Positions 9,357 to 18,254 of a DNA stretch of 64,000 nucleotides are shown here, piece after piece (positions within the stretch are counted from its first letter, which is position 1; each line of letters starts with the position of its first letter). Origin of the DNA: DASPHG01 sp963748315 (lineage in GTDB: Bacteria; Actinomycetota; Thermoleophilia; Solirubrobacterales; Thermoleophilaceae). Location of the stretch: positions 248,001 to 312,000 of the forward strand of contig CAVVIK010000005.1 in NCBI GenBank assembly GCA_963748315.1, written 5' to 3'. The notes under the pieces were generated by a model, which was given only the letters and a program-made list of their open reading frames with translations, did no database searches and was not told the DNA's origin. Position numbers and translations under genes: made by a program.

Positions 9357-9751
9357 TGCCGACCGAGCTCGTCCAGAACGTCTACCGCGCGTACGACGCG
9401 TTCGCGCGGCGTGACTTCGACGCGCTTGCCGCGCTCTGCGAACCGGATTGCACGTTCAGGTCGCTGATCATGGAGTCCGAGGGAACTGAGTACCGCGGAT
9501 ACGACGGACTGCGTGAGTACTTCGACGCGCTCACCGACGTGCTGCCCGACTGGCGCCCCAAGGTGGAGATGGTCGAGGACCATGACAACCGCGTGCTGGT
9601 GAGGGCCCGAATATATGCGACCCCGTCCGGCGGCTCGGTGCCGATTGAGCAGGTCATGTGGCAGGTGATCGAGTTCCGGAACGAGCGTGCGCTCCGCTGG
9701 GACTTCTTCCGCACTGAGGAAGAGGCGCGCGCGGCTCTCGGCGACGATTAG
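9356..9751 (+). CDS. SnoaL/NTF2-like small protein
   Basis: 131 residues with the SnoaL-type cone fold pattern: an N-terminal helix (VYRAYDAFARRDFDALAALCEPDC) and strands ending in EQVMWQVIEFRNERALRWDFF. The ATG overlaps the menF stop (TGATG), so the genes are probably cotranscribed. Members of this fold are isomerases, cyclases or binding proteins; nothing here fixes a substrate. The 3' end overlaps the convergent lipoprotein gene by four bases. Confidence 0.7.
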   Translation: MPTELVQNVYRAYDAFARRDFDALAALCEPDCTFRSLIMESEGTEYRGYDGLREYFDALTDVLPDWRPKVEMVEDHDNRVLVRARIYATPSGGSVPIEQVMWQVIEFRNERALRWDFFRTEEEARAALGDD

Positions 9752-10239
9752 CCCCAGCCGGGGTGCAGCAGCGCGCGGATCGTCCTGGTCGCGCTCGTGC
9801 CATCCGGATAGAGCGCCCTGAGCCGGATCTTCGCTTCGACCGGCTTCCTACCTGACCAGTAGTCGTCCGGCTCGCCCGGTTCGCGGGCGACCGCGAGCGG
9901 ACCGCTGGCGTCGCGTAGGCCGGCGGGGTGGAGCTCGCCCTCCCAGCCGGTTCCCTTGCCGGGCACGAACTCGCCCGGGCTCACGAGCTCGATTCGCCGG
10001 CCCTCTACCCATGCAACAAGACGCTCCGCCGGCCGCGCCAGCCAGATCGCGAGCCCGACGCGGTCGCAGCGCACGCTGTTGGGCGTTCGGCAGCGGACGC
10101 CCATGTAGACGCCACCGTGACGGTTGTCGCGCAGCTCGAGCCGCTTGTCGGCGCGCGCGGGTGCAGGGGAGTCGTCTGATTGATCACCGCAGCCCACCAC
10201 GAGGAATGCGAGGACAAGCAGGTAGCCAACGCGTCTCAT
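9748..10239 (-). CDS. Putative lipoprotein, unknown function
   Basis: 163 residues with an N-terminal lipobox (LVLAFLVVGCGD, lipidated Cys at about residue 17), so likely anchored outside the cell membrane. The mature part is beta-rich and contains RCRTPNSVRCD with two cysteines. Convergent with the SnoaL-like gene and divergent from the sigma factor gene at 10337. No recognisable family. Confidence 0.6.
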   Translation of the reverse strand: MRRVGYLLVLAFLVVGCGDQSDDSPAPARADKRLELRDNRHGGVYMGVRCRTPNSVRCDRVGLAIWLARPAERLVAWVEGRRIELVSPGEFVPGKGTGWEGELHPAGLRDASGPLAVAREPGEPDDYWSGRKPVEAKIRLRALYPDGTSATRTIRALLHPGWG

Positions 10240-10336
10240 CGCCCATGACTACGGTCGCGGCGGGGCCAGCGGTCCCGGGACCTCTCGAGGCCGACTGCAC
10301 GTATGTGACATGTGGCCGCGTCAGAGTTGGACCCTG

Positions 10337-10850
10337 ATGTCCGAAGAACGCGACCTGATCCACGCTGCCCAGAACGGGTCGAAGGAGGCGTTCGAAGGGC
10401 TGTACCGGCGCCACTGGCGCTCGGCCTACCGGGCGGCGTATCTGGTCACGCACGACGCGGCCGCCTCCGAGGACATCGCCCAGGAGGCGTTCCTCGCGGC
10501 TGCGCGGGCACTGGGCCGGTTCGACCGCAGGCGGCCGTTCGCGCCCTGGCTGCATCGGATCGTCGTCAACCGCTCGATCGACTGGACGCGGGCGCGGCTA
10601 GGCCCGGGCGGAGGTGCTCGTCGATGCGCCCGACGAGCCGGCCGACGCCGCAGAGCCCGTGCCAGGCGTATTGCTCGCTGCTCTCGCCGCGCTCCCTCCC
10701 GATCAACGCGCGGTGGTGGTGCTTCGCTACATGCTCGAGTACACGCCCGGCGAGATCGCCGAGATGCTCGACCTCCCGCGCGGCACGGTGAACTCTCGTC
10801 TCCGGCGCGGACTGGACTCACTCGGAACCCGTCTGGAGTCTGAGGCATGA
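10337..10850 (+). CDS. ECF-type RNA polymerase sigma factor (frameshift near 10605)
   Basis: The N-terminal sigma-2 region (SEERDLIHAAQNGSKEAFEG, then AASEDIAQEAFLAAARAL and the -10 recognition segment PWLHRIVVNRSIDWTR) and the C-terminal sigma-4 region (LPPDQRAVVVLRYML, then TPGEIAEMLDLPRGTVNSRL) are both clear but in different frames. A one-base indel around 10605 separates them; rejoined length is about 170 residues, normal for ECF factors. The ATGA overlap with the following gene (10847) is the usual sigma/anti-sigma coupling. Confidence 0.8.
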
Positions 10851-12061
10851 ACGAGGACCGGCTCAAGGAGCTGCTCGCCGAGCATGCTGCGCCGGACGAG
10901 GCCGAGGCGATGGAGCGTGGCTGGCGTGTGGCGAGCAGCGGCTTCGATGAATCGCCGCCGGCGCCGCGGCGGCGCGCGCGACCGCTCGGCCGACTGGCGG
11001 CTGCCGGCGCCGCCGCCTGCGTCCTGATCGGCGTGGCGTTCACGCCGCCGGGTGAGGCGTTCACGGACTGGATCGGTGACGCGATCCGCCCCGACGCGAA
11101 GACGACCCCGCCGCCGCTTCGGCTCCCGACGGAAGGCCGGCTGCTGGTCAATACGGCGGAAGGGCCGTGGATCGTGCAGCCGGACGGGTCGAAGCGCCTG
11201 CTCGGCCGCTACGAGGACGCCTCGTGGTCGCCTGCCGGGCGATTCGTCGTTGCCAGCCGCGGGCGTCAGCTCGCCGCAGTCGAGCCGGGCGGCCGAGTGC
11301 GCTGGACGCTCGATGCCGATGAACCGGTCTCAGGCGCGCGCTGGGCGCCGAGCGGCTATCGGATTGCGTACCTGACAGGTGGCCGGCAAACGTCTCTACG
11401 AGTCGTCGCGGGCGACGGCACGGATGACCGGCAGGTACGACCGCGGGCGGCCGATGTGCCGCCTGCTTGGCGGTCGGGACTCAGGCATGTGCTCGCGTAC
11501 TCCGGCGTTCGGGGCGACGTTGTCCTCGTTGACGTCGACTCCGGCAAGGAGCTCTGGCGCCGACGGGCGGGCGCCCCTATCTACCAGCTCGCGTGGTCGG
11601 CTGACGGCCAGCGCCTGGTCGTACTGACCCGCATGGGGGTGCACATCTTCGACGCGCAGGGACAGCTCCTGCGGACCGTTTCGATGCGGAGTCTCCAACC
11701 ACAGCCGCTGCCGACCTACTCCCGCCAGATCGCCTTCGCGCGGCGCGGGCACCGGTTCGCGTTGATCCGGGCCAAAGGCTCGAGAACCGGGACCGAAGTG
11801 GTGACCCTGGCCGCGGAACACTCGCCCGGCCGGGCGCGCCCCGTCTTCTCAGCGCCGGGCGCGATCACCGAGGTCGAGTGGTCCCCGGACGGCGAGTGGC
11901 TGTTGATCGCCTGGACCGGTGCGGATCAGTGGGTCTTCGACCGCGCCGCGGCGGGTCGAGACGTCCGGACGGTTTCTGGGCTGGCCGATCGCTTCGACGC
12001 GGGATCGGGGCCGCAGCTGCCGTCGGTCAGCGGCTGGTGCTGTGCAGTTCTCGAGCGATGA
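10847..12061 (+). CDS. Membrane anti-sigma-like protein with extracytoplasmic beta-propeller
   Basis: 404 residues. A short cytoplasmic N-terminus (MNEDRLKELLAEHAAPDEAEAME) lies before one membrane segment (LGRLAAAGAAACVLIGVAF, about residues 46-64). A long extracytoplasmic region follows with propeller-like repeats (ASWSPAGRFVVA, ARWAPSGYRIAYL, LAWSADGQRLVVL, VEWSPDGEWLLIA). It overlaps the sigma factor gene by four bases. The layout suggests a transmembrane anti-sigma factor whose sensor is a beta-propeller. No zinc-binding HxxxCxxC motif is seen, so the sigma-binding mode is uncertain. Confidence 0.65.
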   Translation: MNEDRLKELLAEHAAPDEAEAMERGWRVASSGFDESPPAPRRRARPLGRLAAAGAAACVLIGVAFTPPGEAFTDWIGDAIRPDAKTTPPPLRLPTEGRLLVNTAEGPWIVQPDGSKRLLGRYEDASWSPAGRFVVASRGRQLAAVEPGGRVRWTLDADEPVSGARWAPSGYRIAYLTGGRQTSLRVVAGDGTDDRQVRPRAADVPPAWRSGLRHVLAYSGVRGDVVLVDVDSGKELWRRRAGAPIYQLAWSADGQRLVVLTRMGVHIFDAQGQLLRTVSMRSLQPQPLPTYSRQIAFARRGHRFALIRAKGSRTGTEVVTLAAEHSPGRARPVFSAPGAITEVEWSPDGEWLLIAWTGADQWVFDRAAAGRDVRTVSGLADRFDAGSGPQLPSVSGWCCAVLER

Positions 12062-12629
12062 AGCTGTGGGGGTGGAGGCTGTCGACGATCGGGTCGAATT
12101 TGACCCGGCGCACGACGGCGCCACTGGAGTCACGGCCGATGGCCACGACTCCCCGCGCCCCGCTCGGGACGAACGCGATGAAGTAGCCGAACGGCTCGCC
12201 GATGTCCGCAGCTCGAAGCGCGTCAGGATCATCGGCGCGGATGAGCCCGGCCGAGCGGTAATCAGGGCAGCCACTCGGGTGCCTGAAGCGGATGTCGACT
12301 CGCGCGACCTCGGGCCGAGTTGTGCCGTAGAGCTCGAGCCGGGACCTCGGCGTGATCTGGACGATCGCGTCCGCACGCAGCGCAGGCCCCGGTGGAATCT
12401 CCTCGCTCGGTGGGCGTCCACACTGCCGCGGTCCGCGTGGCAGGCCGATGATCCTGAGGCAGGGGCCCGCCGCGTCCAGTGAGGATCTGACCTCGATTCG
12501 CCGCCCGTCGGGCGCCTCACCGCAGGCAAGTGCGCCGCAGCTCGGGTCGCGGCTGCCGGCCACACCGTCACCGCCGCAGCCGGCCGCGACGGCAAGGACT
12601 CCGAGCGCAATCGCCCCGCGCATCGTCAC
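12027..12629 (-). CDS. Putative lipoprotein, cysteine-containing, unknown function
   Basis: 200 residues with a lipobox (ALGVLAVAAGCGGD). The mature part holds several cysteines (DPSCGALACGE, PCLRI, RQCGR, SGCPDYR) and no known domain. Its 3' end overlaps the anti-sigma gene by 35 bases on the opposite strand. Like the lipoprotein at 9748, it sits beside the sigma/anti-sigma pair and could be an envelope partner or target; that is inference only. Confidence 0.55.
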   Translation of the reverse strand: MTMRGAIALGVLAVAAGCGGDGVAGSRDPSCGALACGEAPDGRRIEVRSSLDAAGPCLRIIGLPRGPRQCGRPPSEEIPPGPALRADAIVQITPRSRLELYGTTRPEVARVDIRFRHPSGCPDYRSAGLIRADDPDALRAADIGEPFGYFIAFVPSGARGVVAIGRDSSGAVVRRVKFDPIVDSLHPHSFIARELHSTSR

Positions 12630-12665
12630 GACCGAGATACGCGCTGGGAGGGGAGAGAGGTCCCG

Positions 12666-13171
12666 CTACTCCAACTCAGGCGGCGGGACGGTCGGCTCCC
12701 GGAGCGTGAGCTGGCGCCACGACACGTCGTGCCACGCGTCGAACTTGAAGCCGGCGTGCTCCCAGAGGGCCACCTGCTTGAAGCCAAATGCCTCGAGCAG
12801 GCGCTCGCTCGCCGGGTTGGGCAGCGCGGTCCCGCCGAACGCGTTCACGAACCCCATCGCCCTGAGCCGGTCGAGCAAATCCGCCACCAGCCGCTTGCCG
12901 ATTCCGCGGCCGCGCGCCTCCGGGGCCAGGTAGATCGAGACCTCCGCGGACCAGCGGTATGCGGCGCGCGGGTGGAAGCGCGCCGCGTACGCGTAGCCCA
13001 CAACCTCGCCGTCCTCCTCCGCGACGAGCCAGGCGTGGCTTGCGGCGATCCGGTCGGCCATCTCCTCGGCCGAGGCGGCTCCTCCTCGAACGAGACGATC
13101 GTGTCCCTGACCAGCGGCGCGTAGATGGCCGCGATGGCGGCAGCGTCGTCCGGCGTGGCCTCGCGGATCAT
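12666..13171 (-). CDS. Phosphinothricin/methionine sulfoximine-type N-acetyltransferase (frameshift near 13080)
   Basis: GNAT protein with the Pat/Bar family pattern: start MIREATPDDAAAIAAIYAPLV, then FEEE, WLVAEEDGEVVGYAYA, VSIYLAPEARGRGIGKRL (acetyl-CoA loop RGRGIG) and the closing WEHAGFKFDAWHDV. A one-base frame change near 13080 separates the first 30 residues from the rest. The start (cat at 13169-13171) overlaps the menD stop in an ATGA junction, so it is probably cotranscribed with menD. The family acetylates glutamate-analogue amines; the natural substrate is unknown. Confidence 0.75.
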
Positions 13172-14865
13172 CCGGAGAGCCGCTCGGCAACCCGGGCGCA
13201 GACATCCCGGCGTTGCCGGACGTTCGCCGCGCGCTCGGTCCGCACCTCGAGGAGCCCCGGCTCGGCTGCCGCCGCGCTCACCTCGTCCGGTGTGGACGCC
13301 GTGCGGTGCTCGAGACCAGCCAAGGCCGCCACCTGCGCGAAGTCGATTCCGCTGGGCGTGATCACGTGCTCCTCGAACGTGTCGCCCGCGCCGTGCTCGG
13401 CGAGCGGGAGGAAGTCGAAGATGTTTCCGCCGCCGTTGTTCGCGCAGACGATGGTCAGCTCGGCGCCCGCACGGGTGGCGGCGAGCAGCCCGCCGATGTC
13501 ATGCAGCAGCGCGAGCTCGCCGGTGAGCAGCCACGCTCGCCCGCCCTCCGCGAGCGCGGCGCCGGCGGCGGCCGATACGACGCCGTCGATCCCGTTCGCA
13601 CCGCGGTTCGCCAGGAAGCGGATCGGGTTCGAGAGCGAAGGGAAGAAGCTCTCGACGTCGCGAATCGGCATCGACGAGCTGACCCAGACGGTCGCCGCCT
13701 CCGGCAGGGAGGTGGCAAGCGCGGCCCAGATCTTGGGCTCGAGCGGGTCCGCGGCCTCGGCGAGCGCCGGCGGAACGAGCGCGTCGGCGGTGCGCCAGCT
13801 CTCCAGCCAATCCGGGTTCTTCGGCACCGAGATCGTCTCGGCCAAGTCGGCGCACGTGAGCGCCGGGTCGGCGGCCACGATCCACTGTGCGGCGCGCGTC
13901 GGCTCGTGCCAGGTCACGTACGGGTCCAGCACGACCTGCTCGGTGCGCGCGAGCCAGGCGCGCAGCGGCTTCGACGTCGGCGTGTCGCCGATGCGGATGG
14001 CGAGCCGCGGCAGCTGCGCATCGGCCCACTGGTCGTCGCGCAGCAGGACGTCGTAGTGCGCGACCACGTGGCCGCGGTTATGAGCACCGCAGCGAAGCCC
14101 CGACGTCGGCTCGGCGAGGATCGGCCACCCGGTCACCTCCGCGAGCGCGGTGACGGGCTCGATTGCGGCGATCGGGGTTCCGGGGCCGCACACGAGCGCG
14201 CCGCGCGTGTGCCCGAGGTCTGCCGCCAGCCCGGCCGCCGCGGAGGCGGGCGGTTCCCAGACCTCGACCCAGGGCTTGCCGTCGTCACGGCCGGCCCAGT
14301 CGTCGGGATCGAGGTCCTCCGGGCGCGGCGCCAGCGGCTCGCGCAGGGGGAAGTTCAGATGCACCGGCCCCGGCCGGCCGCCGGCGGCCGTCGCCCAGGC
14401 CCGACACGCGAGCGCGCGGTGGAAGACGGCGGTGTCGCGGCTCGGCTCGTGGTTTCCAACCTCGACAAACCACTTCGCGGCTGACCCATAGAGCTTCAGC
14501 TGGTCGATCGCCTGCCCGGCGCCGGTGTCGCGCAGCTCGGGCGGGCGATCGGCGGTCAGCACGATCAGCGGCACACGCGCCTCGTACGCCTCGACGACCG
14601 CAGGCATGAGATTTGCCGCGGCCGTGCCCGACGTGCACGTGACGGCGACGGGTCGCCCGCTCGCCTTCGCGATTCCCAGCGCCATGAAGCCGGCGGAGCG
14701 CTCGTCGAGCACGGACACCGCCGTGAGCCCCTCCGTCTCGGCGAGCGCGTAGATCAACGGGGCGTTGCGGGAGCCGGGGCAGGTCATGGCATGCGTCATG
14801 CCGCACCGCACCAACTCGTCGGCCAGCGCCTGCAGCGGTGCGTAAGTGCGGTTGACTGGTTGCAT
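13168..14865 (-). CDS. menD: SEPHCHC synthase
   Basis: ThDP-dependent enzyme joining isochorismate and 2-oxoglutarate in menaquinone synthesis. About 565 residues from MQPVNRTYAPLQAL. Visible features are CPGSRNAPL near the N-terminus, the ThDP glutamate in LDERSAGFMALG, SGTAAANL, and the C-terminal SSSMPIRDVESF, FLANRGANGIDG and CANNGGGNIFDFL, all MenD hallmarks. I choose 14865 because the MenD-like sequence begins there. This start shares the bases CATG with the menH start on the opposite strand. Confidence 0.88.
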   Translation of the reverse strand: MQPVNRTYAPLQALADELVRCGMTHAMTCPGSRNAPLIYALAETEGLTAVSVLDERSAGFMALGIAKASGRPVAVTCTSGTAAANLMPAVVEAYEARVPLIVLTADRPPELRDTGAGQAIDQLKLYGSAAKWFVEVGNHEPSRDTAVFHRALACRAWATAAGGRPGPVHLNFPLREPLAPRPEDLDPDDWAGRDDGKPWVEVWEPPASAAAGLAADLGHTRGALVCGPGTPIAAIEPVTALAEVTGWPILAEPTSGLRCGAHNRGHVVAHYDVLLRDDQWADAQLPRLAIRIGDTPTSKPLRAWLARTEQVVLDPYVTWHEPTRAAQWIVAADPALTCADLAETISVPKNPDWLESWRTADALVPPALAEAADPLEPKIWAALATSLPEAATVWVSSSMPIRDVESFFPSLSNPIRFLANRGANGIDGVVSAAAGAALAEGGRAWLLTGELALLHDIGGLLAATRAGAELTIVCANNGGGNIFDFLPLAEHGAGDTFEEHVITPSGIDFAQVAALAGLEHRTASTPDEVSAAAAEPGLLEVRTERAANVRQRRDVCARVAERLSG

Positions 14866-15532
14866 GGAGAGGCCGACGCTCGCCTTCGTGCCGGGGTTCA
14901 TGCAGCTCTGCGACGCATGGACCGCGGTCGTGGACCGGCTCGCCGAACGCTACCCAAGCGCACTTCACGAGCGCGCTGACGAGCTACCGCAGCCGGGAGT
15001 GGTCCCGGTCGCGTACTCGATGGGCGGCCGAATCGTGCTCCACCGCGCGCTCGCGGAGCCGGATCGCTGGCCGGCGCTCGTGCTCGTGGGCGTGAGCGCC
15101 GGTGTCGACGATCCGGCGGCCCGGCGCGCCGCAGATGAAGAGCTCGCCGCTTGGATCGAACAGCGGCCGATCGAGGAAGTTGTCGCGCGCTGGGAAGCGC
15201 AGCCTGTGTTTGCGACCCAGTCGGAGGAGCTCCTGGCCGCGCAGCGGCCGGGACGGCTCTCGCACGACCCGGCGGATCTCGCCGGCATGCTGCGCACCTA
15301 CGGCCAGGGCGTGATGCCGCCGGTATGGGACCGCCTCGGGGAGATCGAGGAGCCGGTGCTTCTCCTCGCCGGTGAGCTGGACGACAAATACGTCGCCGCC
15401 GGCAGGCGAATGGCATCGGTACTGCCGAACGGCGCCTTCCAGACGATTCCCGGCGCCGGACACGCGCCACAGCTCGAGGGCCCGGACGCAGTCGCCGCCG
15501 AGCTACGCGCGTTCCTGGACGAGCGCCTCTGA
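14864..15532 (+). CDS. menH: Alpha/beta hydrolase, likely SHCHC synthase
   Basis: 222-residue alpha/beta hydrolase with the nucleophile elbow AYSMGGR (Ser in GxSxG-like context, SMGG), a VLLLAGELDDKY strand with the acidic residue, and GAGHAPQLEGP with the catalytic His. MenH removes pyruvate from SEPHCHC, the product of MenD. Its position beside menD and convergent to menC supports this over a generic hydrolase. The ATG at 14864-14866 interlocks with the menD start; the 3' end overlaps menC by 30 bases. Confidence 0.75.
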   Translation: MERPTLAFVPGFMQLCDAWTAVVDRLAERYPSALHERADELPQPGVVPVAYSMGGRIVLHRALAEPDRWPALVLVGVSAGVDDPAARRAADEELAAWIEQRPIEEVVARWEAQPVFATQSEELLAAQRPGRLSHDPADLAGMLRTYGQGVMPPVWDRLGEIEEPVLLLAGELDDKYVAAGRRMASVLPNGAFQTIPGAGHAPQLEGPDAVAAELRAFLDERL

Positions 15533-16510
15533 CAAGAGGTCGTCGCTGATCTCCACGCCCAGGCCGGGCCCTTCCGGCACCGGCTGAAGACCGCCGCGCG
15601 CGGGCGGGACGACCGTCGCGAGGGGGGAGTCGAACAGTTCGAGCGTGGCCAGGCCGCAGGCGAGCTGGAAGGTCTCGCCGGCGGCGAGCTGGAGCGCGGC
15701 CGATATTCCCCAGGGCCCGTCGAACGTGCTCGACAGGTAGGCGGCGATGCCCGACTCGCCGGCGGTCCGGATGGTGGCGCGGGCACGCTCGACTCCGCCG
15801 CACGAGGCGAGCTTCACGTTCACGGCGTCGCAGGCGCGCTCCGCGGCGGCGGCGCGGACGTCGTCGGGGCCCGTGATCGACTCGTCGGCCGCGATCTGCG
15901 TCGACACTCGCTTGCGTACCTGGGCGAGCTCCGGGAGCGTGGCGCAGGGCTGCTCGACGAGCTCGAGGTCGTTCGCCTCCAGCGCGGTGATCCGCTCGAC
16001 GGCCTCGTCGACCGACCACGCGCCGTTCGCGTCGAGGCGCAGCGCCGGCCAGCTGCCGATCGCCTCGCGCACGGCGGCGACCCGTTCTTCGTCGTCGTCG
16101 CGGCCCACCTTCAGCTTGAAGCACTGGTAGCCGTCCCGCAGGCGCTCCTTCGCGCGCGCGGCGACCTCCTCCGCGGGGCCGGCGGGCAGAGTGGTGTTGA
16201 CCGGGATGGCGATCGCCCCGGGCTCGCCGATCGGCCGGTCCTCGCGCCGAGCGTCCAGGTCGAGCAGCGCCATCTCGACCGCGGCCTCGGCCTGGCGCAG
16301 CTCCTCGCGCGAGCGGCCGCGTAGGACAGCTTCGACGCGGTCGACCGACACGCCGTCGTACGGCTCGAACGGCGCGGCCTCGCCGTAGCCGACGGCGCCG
16401 TCGTCGTCCTCGAGCCGCAGCAGGATGATCCGCCGCTCGCCGATCACGCCGGTCGCCGTCACGAACGGCTCGCGGAACGGGAGGGAGAGGACGAACAGGT
16501 CGCGCTTCAC
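15503..16510 (-). CDS. menC: o-Succinylbenzoate synthase
   Basis: 335-residue enolase-superfamily dehydratase. Visible are the catalytic Lys in CFKLKVG, metal ligands Asp (LRLDANGAW), Glu (LVEQPC) and Asp (AADESI), and the second catalytic Lys in VNVKLASCGG. The N-terminal capping domain includes GEAAPFEPYDGVS. It makes o-succinylbenzoate from SHCHC. GTG start; the menA stop overlaps this start in a GTGA junction. Confidence 0.88.
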   Translation of the reverse strand: MKRDLFVLSLPFREPFVTATGVIGERRIILLRLEDDDGAVGYGEAAPFEPYDGVSVDRVEAVLRGRSREELRQAEAAVEMALLDLDARREDRPIGEPGAIAIPVNTTLPAGPAEEVAARAKERLRDGYQCFKLKVGRDDDEERVAAVREAIGSWPALRLDANGAWSVDEAVERITALEANDLELVEQPCATLPELAQVRKRVSTQIAADESITGPDDVRAAAAERACDAVNVKLASCGGVERARATIRTAGESGIAAYLSSTFDGPWGISAALQLAAGETFQLACGLATLELFDSPLATVVPPARGGLQPVPEGPGLGVEISDDLLSEALVQERA

Positions 16511-17388
16511 GACAGCAGCAGGCCGATGGAGAGCAGGAGCGAGAAGACGGCGAGCAGGCGGCCGGTGTCGGCCAGGAGCTGGTTGAGCGCGGGGCCGTCG
16601 CGCCGCTCACGGAGCGTGCGCCCGAGCGGCAGCGCAAGCGGGAGAGCGAGGAGCGAGAGCAGGATCCATGACTCCAGGTCGCTCAGCGCGTCGATGACCG
16701 CCACGGAGACGAACGCGAGCATGAGCATCTCCCAGAAGACCCGCACGGCGCGGTCCCGTCCCAGCCGCACGGCGAGCGTCCGCTTACCGGCGCGCCGGTC
16801 GGTCTCGATGTCGCGCACGTTGTTCACCACGAGGATCGCGGCGGCGAGCAGCCCCACCGGCACGCCCAGGGCAACCGCCTCCCAGCGCAGGTCCTCGGTC
16901 TGGACGAAGTACGACCCGCCGACGGCGACCAGGCCGAAGAAGACGAACACGAACAGCTCCCCGAGGCCCTCGTAGCCGTACGGGCGCGGCCCGCCCGTGT
17001 AGAGCACACCGGCGGCGATCGAGAGAACGCCGACCACGAGCAGCTCCCATCCGGCGACTGCCGCGAGGTACCCGCCGGCCGCGACCGCGATGCCGAAGGC
17101 GACCCAGGTCCCGACGAGAACGCGCCGCGGCGGCATCAGGCCGCCGGCGGTCACGCGCACCGGGCCGAGCCGGTCCTCGGTGTCGGCACCTCGGCGCGCG
17201 TCCGAGTAGTCGTTCGCGAGGTTGGTCCCGATCTGGATGAAGATGCTTCCGAGAAGCGCGGCGGCGAAGCGGAGCGGCTTGAAGACGTCCTCGCTCGCCG
17301 CGAGAGCCGTCCCGACGAGCACCGGTGCGACCGCCGCGGGCAGAGTCCGGGGACGGGCGGCAACCGCCCAGAGCTTGAGGGGGCTCAC
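16507..17388 (-). CDS. menA: 1,4-Dihydroxy-2-naphthoate polyprenyltransferase
   Basis: 293-residue integral membrane prenyltransferase of the UbiA superfamily. It has two Asp-rich substrate motifs, NLANDYSDARRGADTEDR (about residue 58) and NNVRDIETDRRAGKRTLA (about residue 180), separated by hydrophobic helices, with further helices at the C-terminus. It attaches the isoprenoid tail to dihydroxynaphthoate at the membrane. GTG start at 17388 overlaps the menB stop (GTGA). Confidence 0.88.
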   Translation of the reverse strand: MSPLKLWAVAARPRTLPAAVAPVLVGTALAASEDVFKPLRFAAALLGSIFIQIGTNLANDYSDARRGADTEDRLGPVRVTAGGLMPPRRVLVGTWVAFGIAVAAGGYLAAVAGWELLVVGVLSIAAGVLYTGGPRPYGYEGLGELFVFVFFGLVAVGGSYFVQTEDLRWEAVALGVPVGLLAAAILVVNNVRDIETDRRAGKRTLAVRLGRDRAVRVFWEMLMLAFVSVAVIDALSDLESWILLSLLALPLALPLGRTLRERRDGPALNQLLADTGRLLAVFSLLLSIGLLLS

Positions 17389-18233
17389 GGGCGGCGCGGG
17401 AACTTGCCGAAGTCCGGCTTGCGCTTCTCCCGGTAGGCGTCTCGCCCTTCCTGGGCCTCCTCGCTGCCGTAGAAGAGGAGGTTCGTGTCGTGCGCGAGCT
17501 GCTGGATCCCGCTCAGCCCGTCCTCGGTCGCGTTGAAGCTCGCCTTCAGCAGCCGTAGCGCGAATGGCGAGAGCTCGAGCATCTCGCGGCACCACTGGAC
17601 CGTCTCGACCTCCAGGTCCTCGAGCGAGACCACGGTGTTGACGAGCCCCATGTCGAGCGCCTCCTCGGCGTCGTACTGGCGGCACAGGAACCAGATCTCC
17701 TTCGCCTTCTTCTGGCCCACCTGGGCGGCGAGCAGCCCGGCGCCGAACCCGCCGTCGAAGCTTCCCACCTTGGGGCCCGTCTGGCCGAAGACAGCGTTGT
17801 CGGCGGCGATCGTGAGGTCGCACACGACGTGGAGCACGTGCCCGCCGCCGACCGCATAGCCCGCGACCATCGCGACGATCGGCTTCGGCAGGCGCCGCAT
17901 CTGGATGTGGAGGTCGGTCACGTGGAAACGGCCCACGGCCGCGCCCTTCGGCACGTAGCCGCTGTCGCCGCGCACGTTCTGGTCGCCGCCCGAGCAGAAG
18001 GCGAGCGGCCCCTCGCCGGTCAGCACGATCACGCCGACGTCGGTGTCCTCGCGCGCGCGCTCCAGCGCGTCGGAGATCTCGATCAGCGTCTCCGGCCTGA
18101 ACGCGTTCCGCACTTCGGGCCGGTTGATGGTGATCTTCGCGATCCCCTCCGCGGTCTCGAAGCGGATGTCTTCGTAGTCGCCCGCGGACTGCCAGTCGGC
18201 CCCGGGGCGGATCGCCCTCTCGGTCATCGCCAT
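17385..18233 (-). CDS. menB: 1,4-Dihydroxy-2-naphthoyl-CoA synthase
   Basis: Crotonase-fold enzyme closing the second ring of menaquinone. 282 residues. MenB features include RPEVRNAFRPETL, the oxyanion-hole segment FCSGGDQNVRG, VAGYAVGGGHVLHVVCDLTIAA, TGPKVGSFDGGFGAGLLA, and the C-terminal NLLFYGSEEAQEGRDAY with RKPDFGKFPR. Start at ATG 18233 (MAMTER) or 18227. It is the first gene of the minus-strand menB-menA-menC run, and menE starts divergently about 20 bases away. Confidence 0.9.
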   Translation of the reverse strand: MAMTERAIRPGADWQSAGDYEDIRFETAEGIAKITINRPEVRNAFRPETLIEISDALERAREDTDVGVIVLTGEGPLAFCSGGDQNVRGDSGYVPKGAAVGRFHVTDLHIQMRRLPKPIVAMVAGYAVGGGHVLHVVCDLTIAADNAVFGQTGPKVGSFDGGFGAGLLAAQVGQKKAKEIWFLCRQYDAEEALDMGLVNTVVSLEDLEVETVQWCREMLELSPFALRLLKASFNATEDGLSGIQQLAHDTNLLFYGSEEAQEGRDAYREKRKPDFGKFPRRP

Positions 18234-18254
18234 CGGGTACCTACGATACGGAGA

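Noticed and set aside
9748..12629. The two lipoproteins flanking the sigma unit as paralogues
   Set aside because: Beyond the lipobox they share no convincing sequence similarity.
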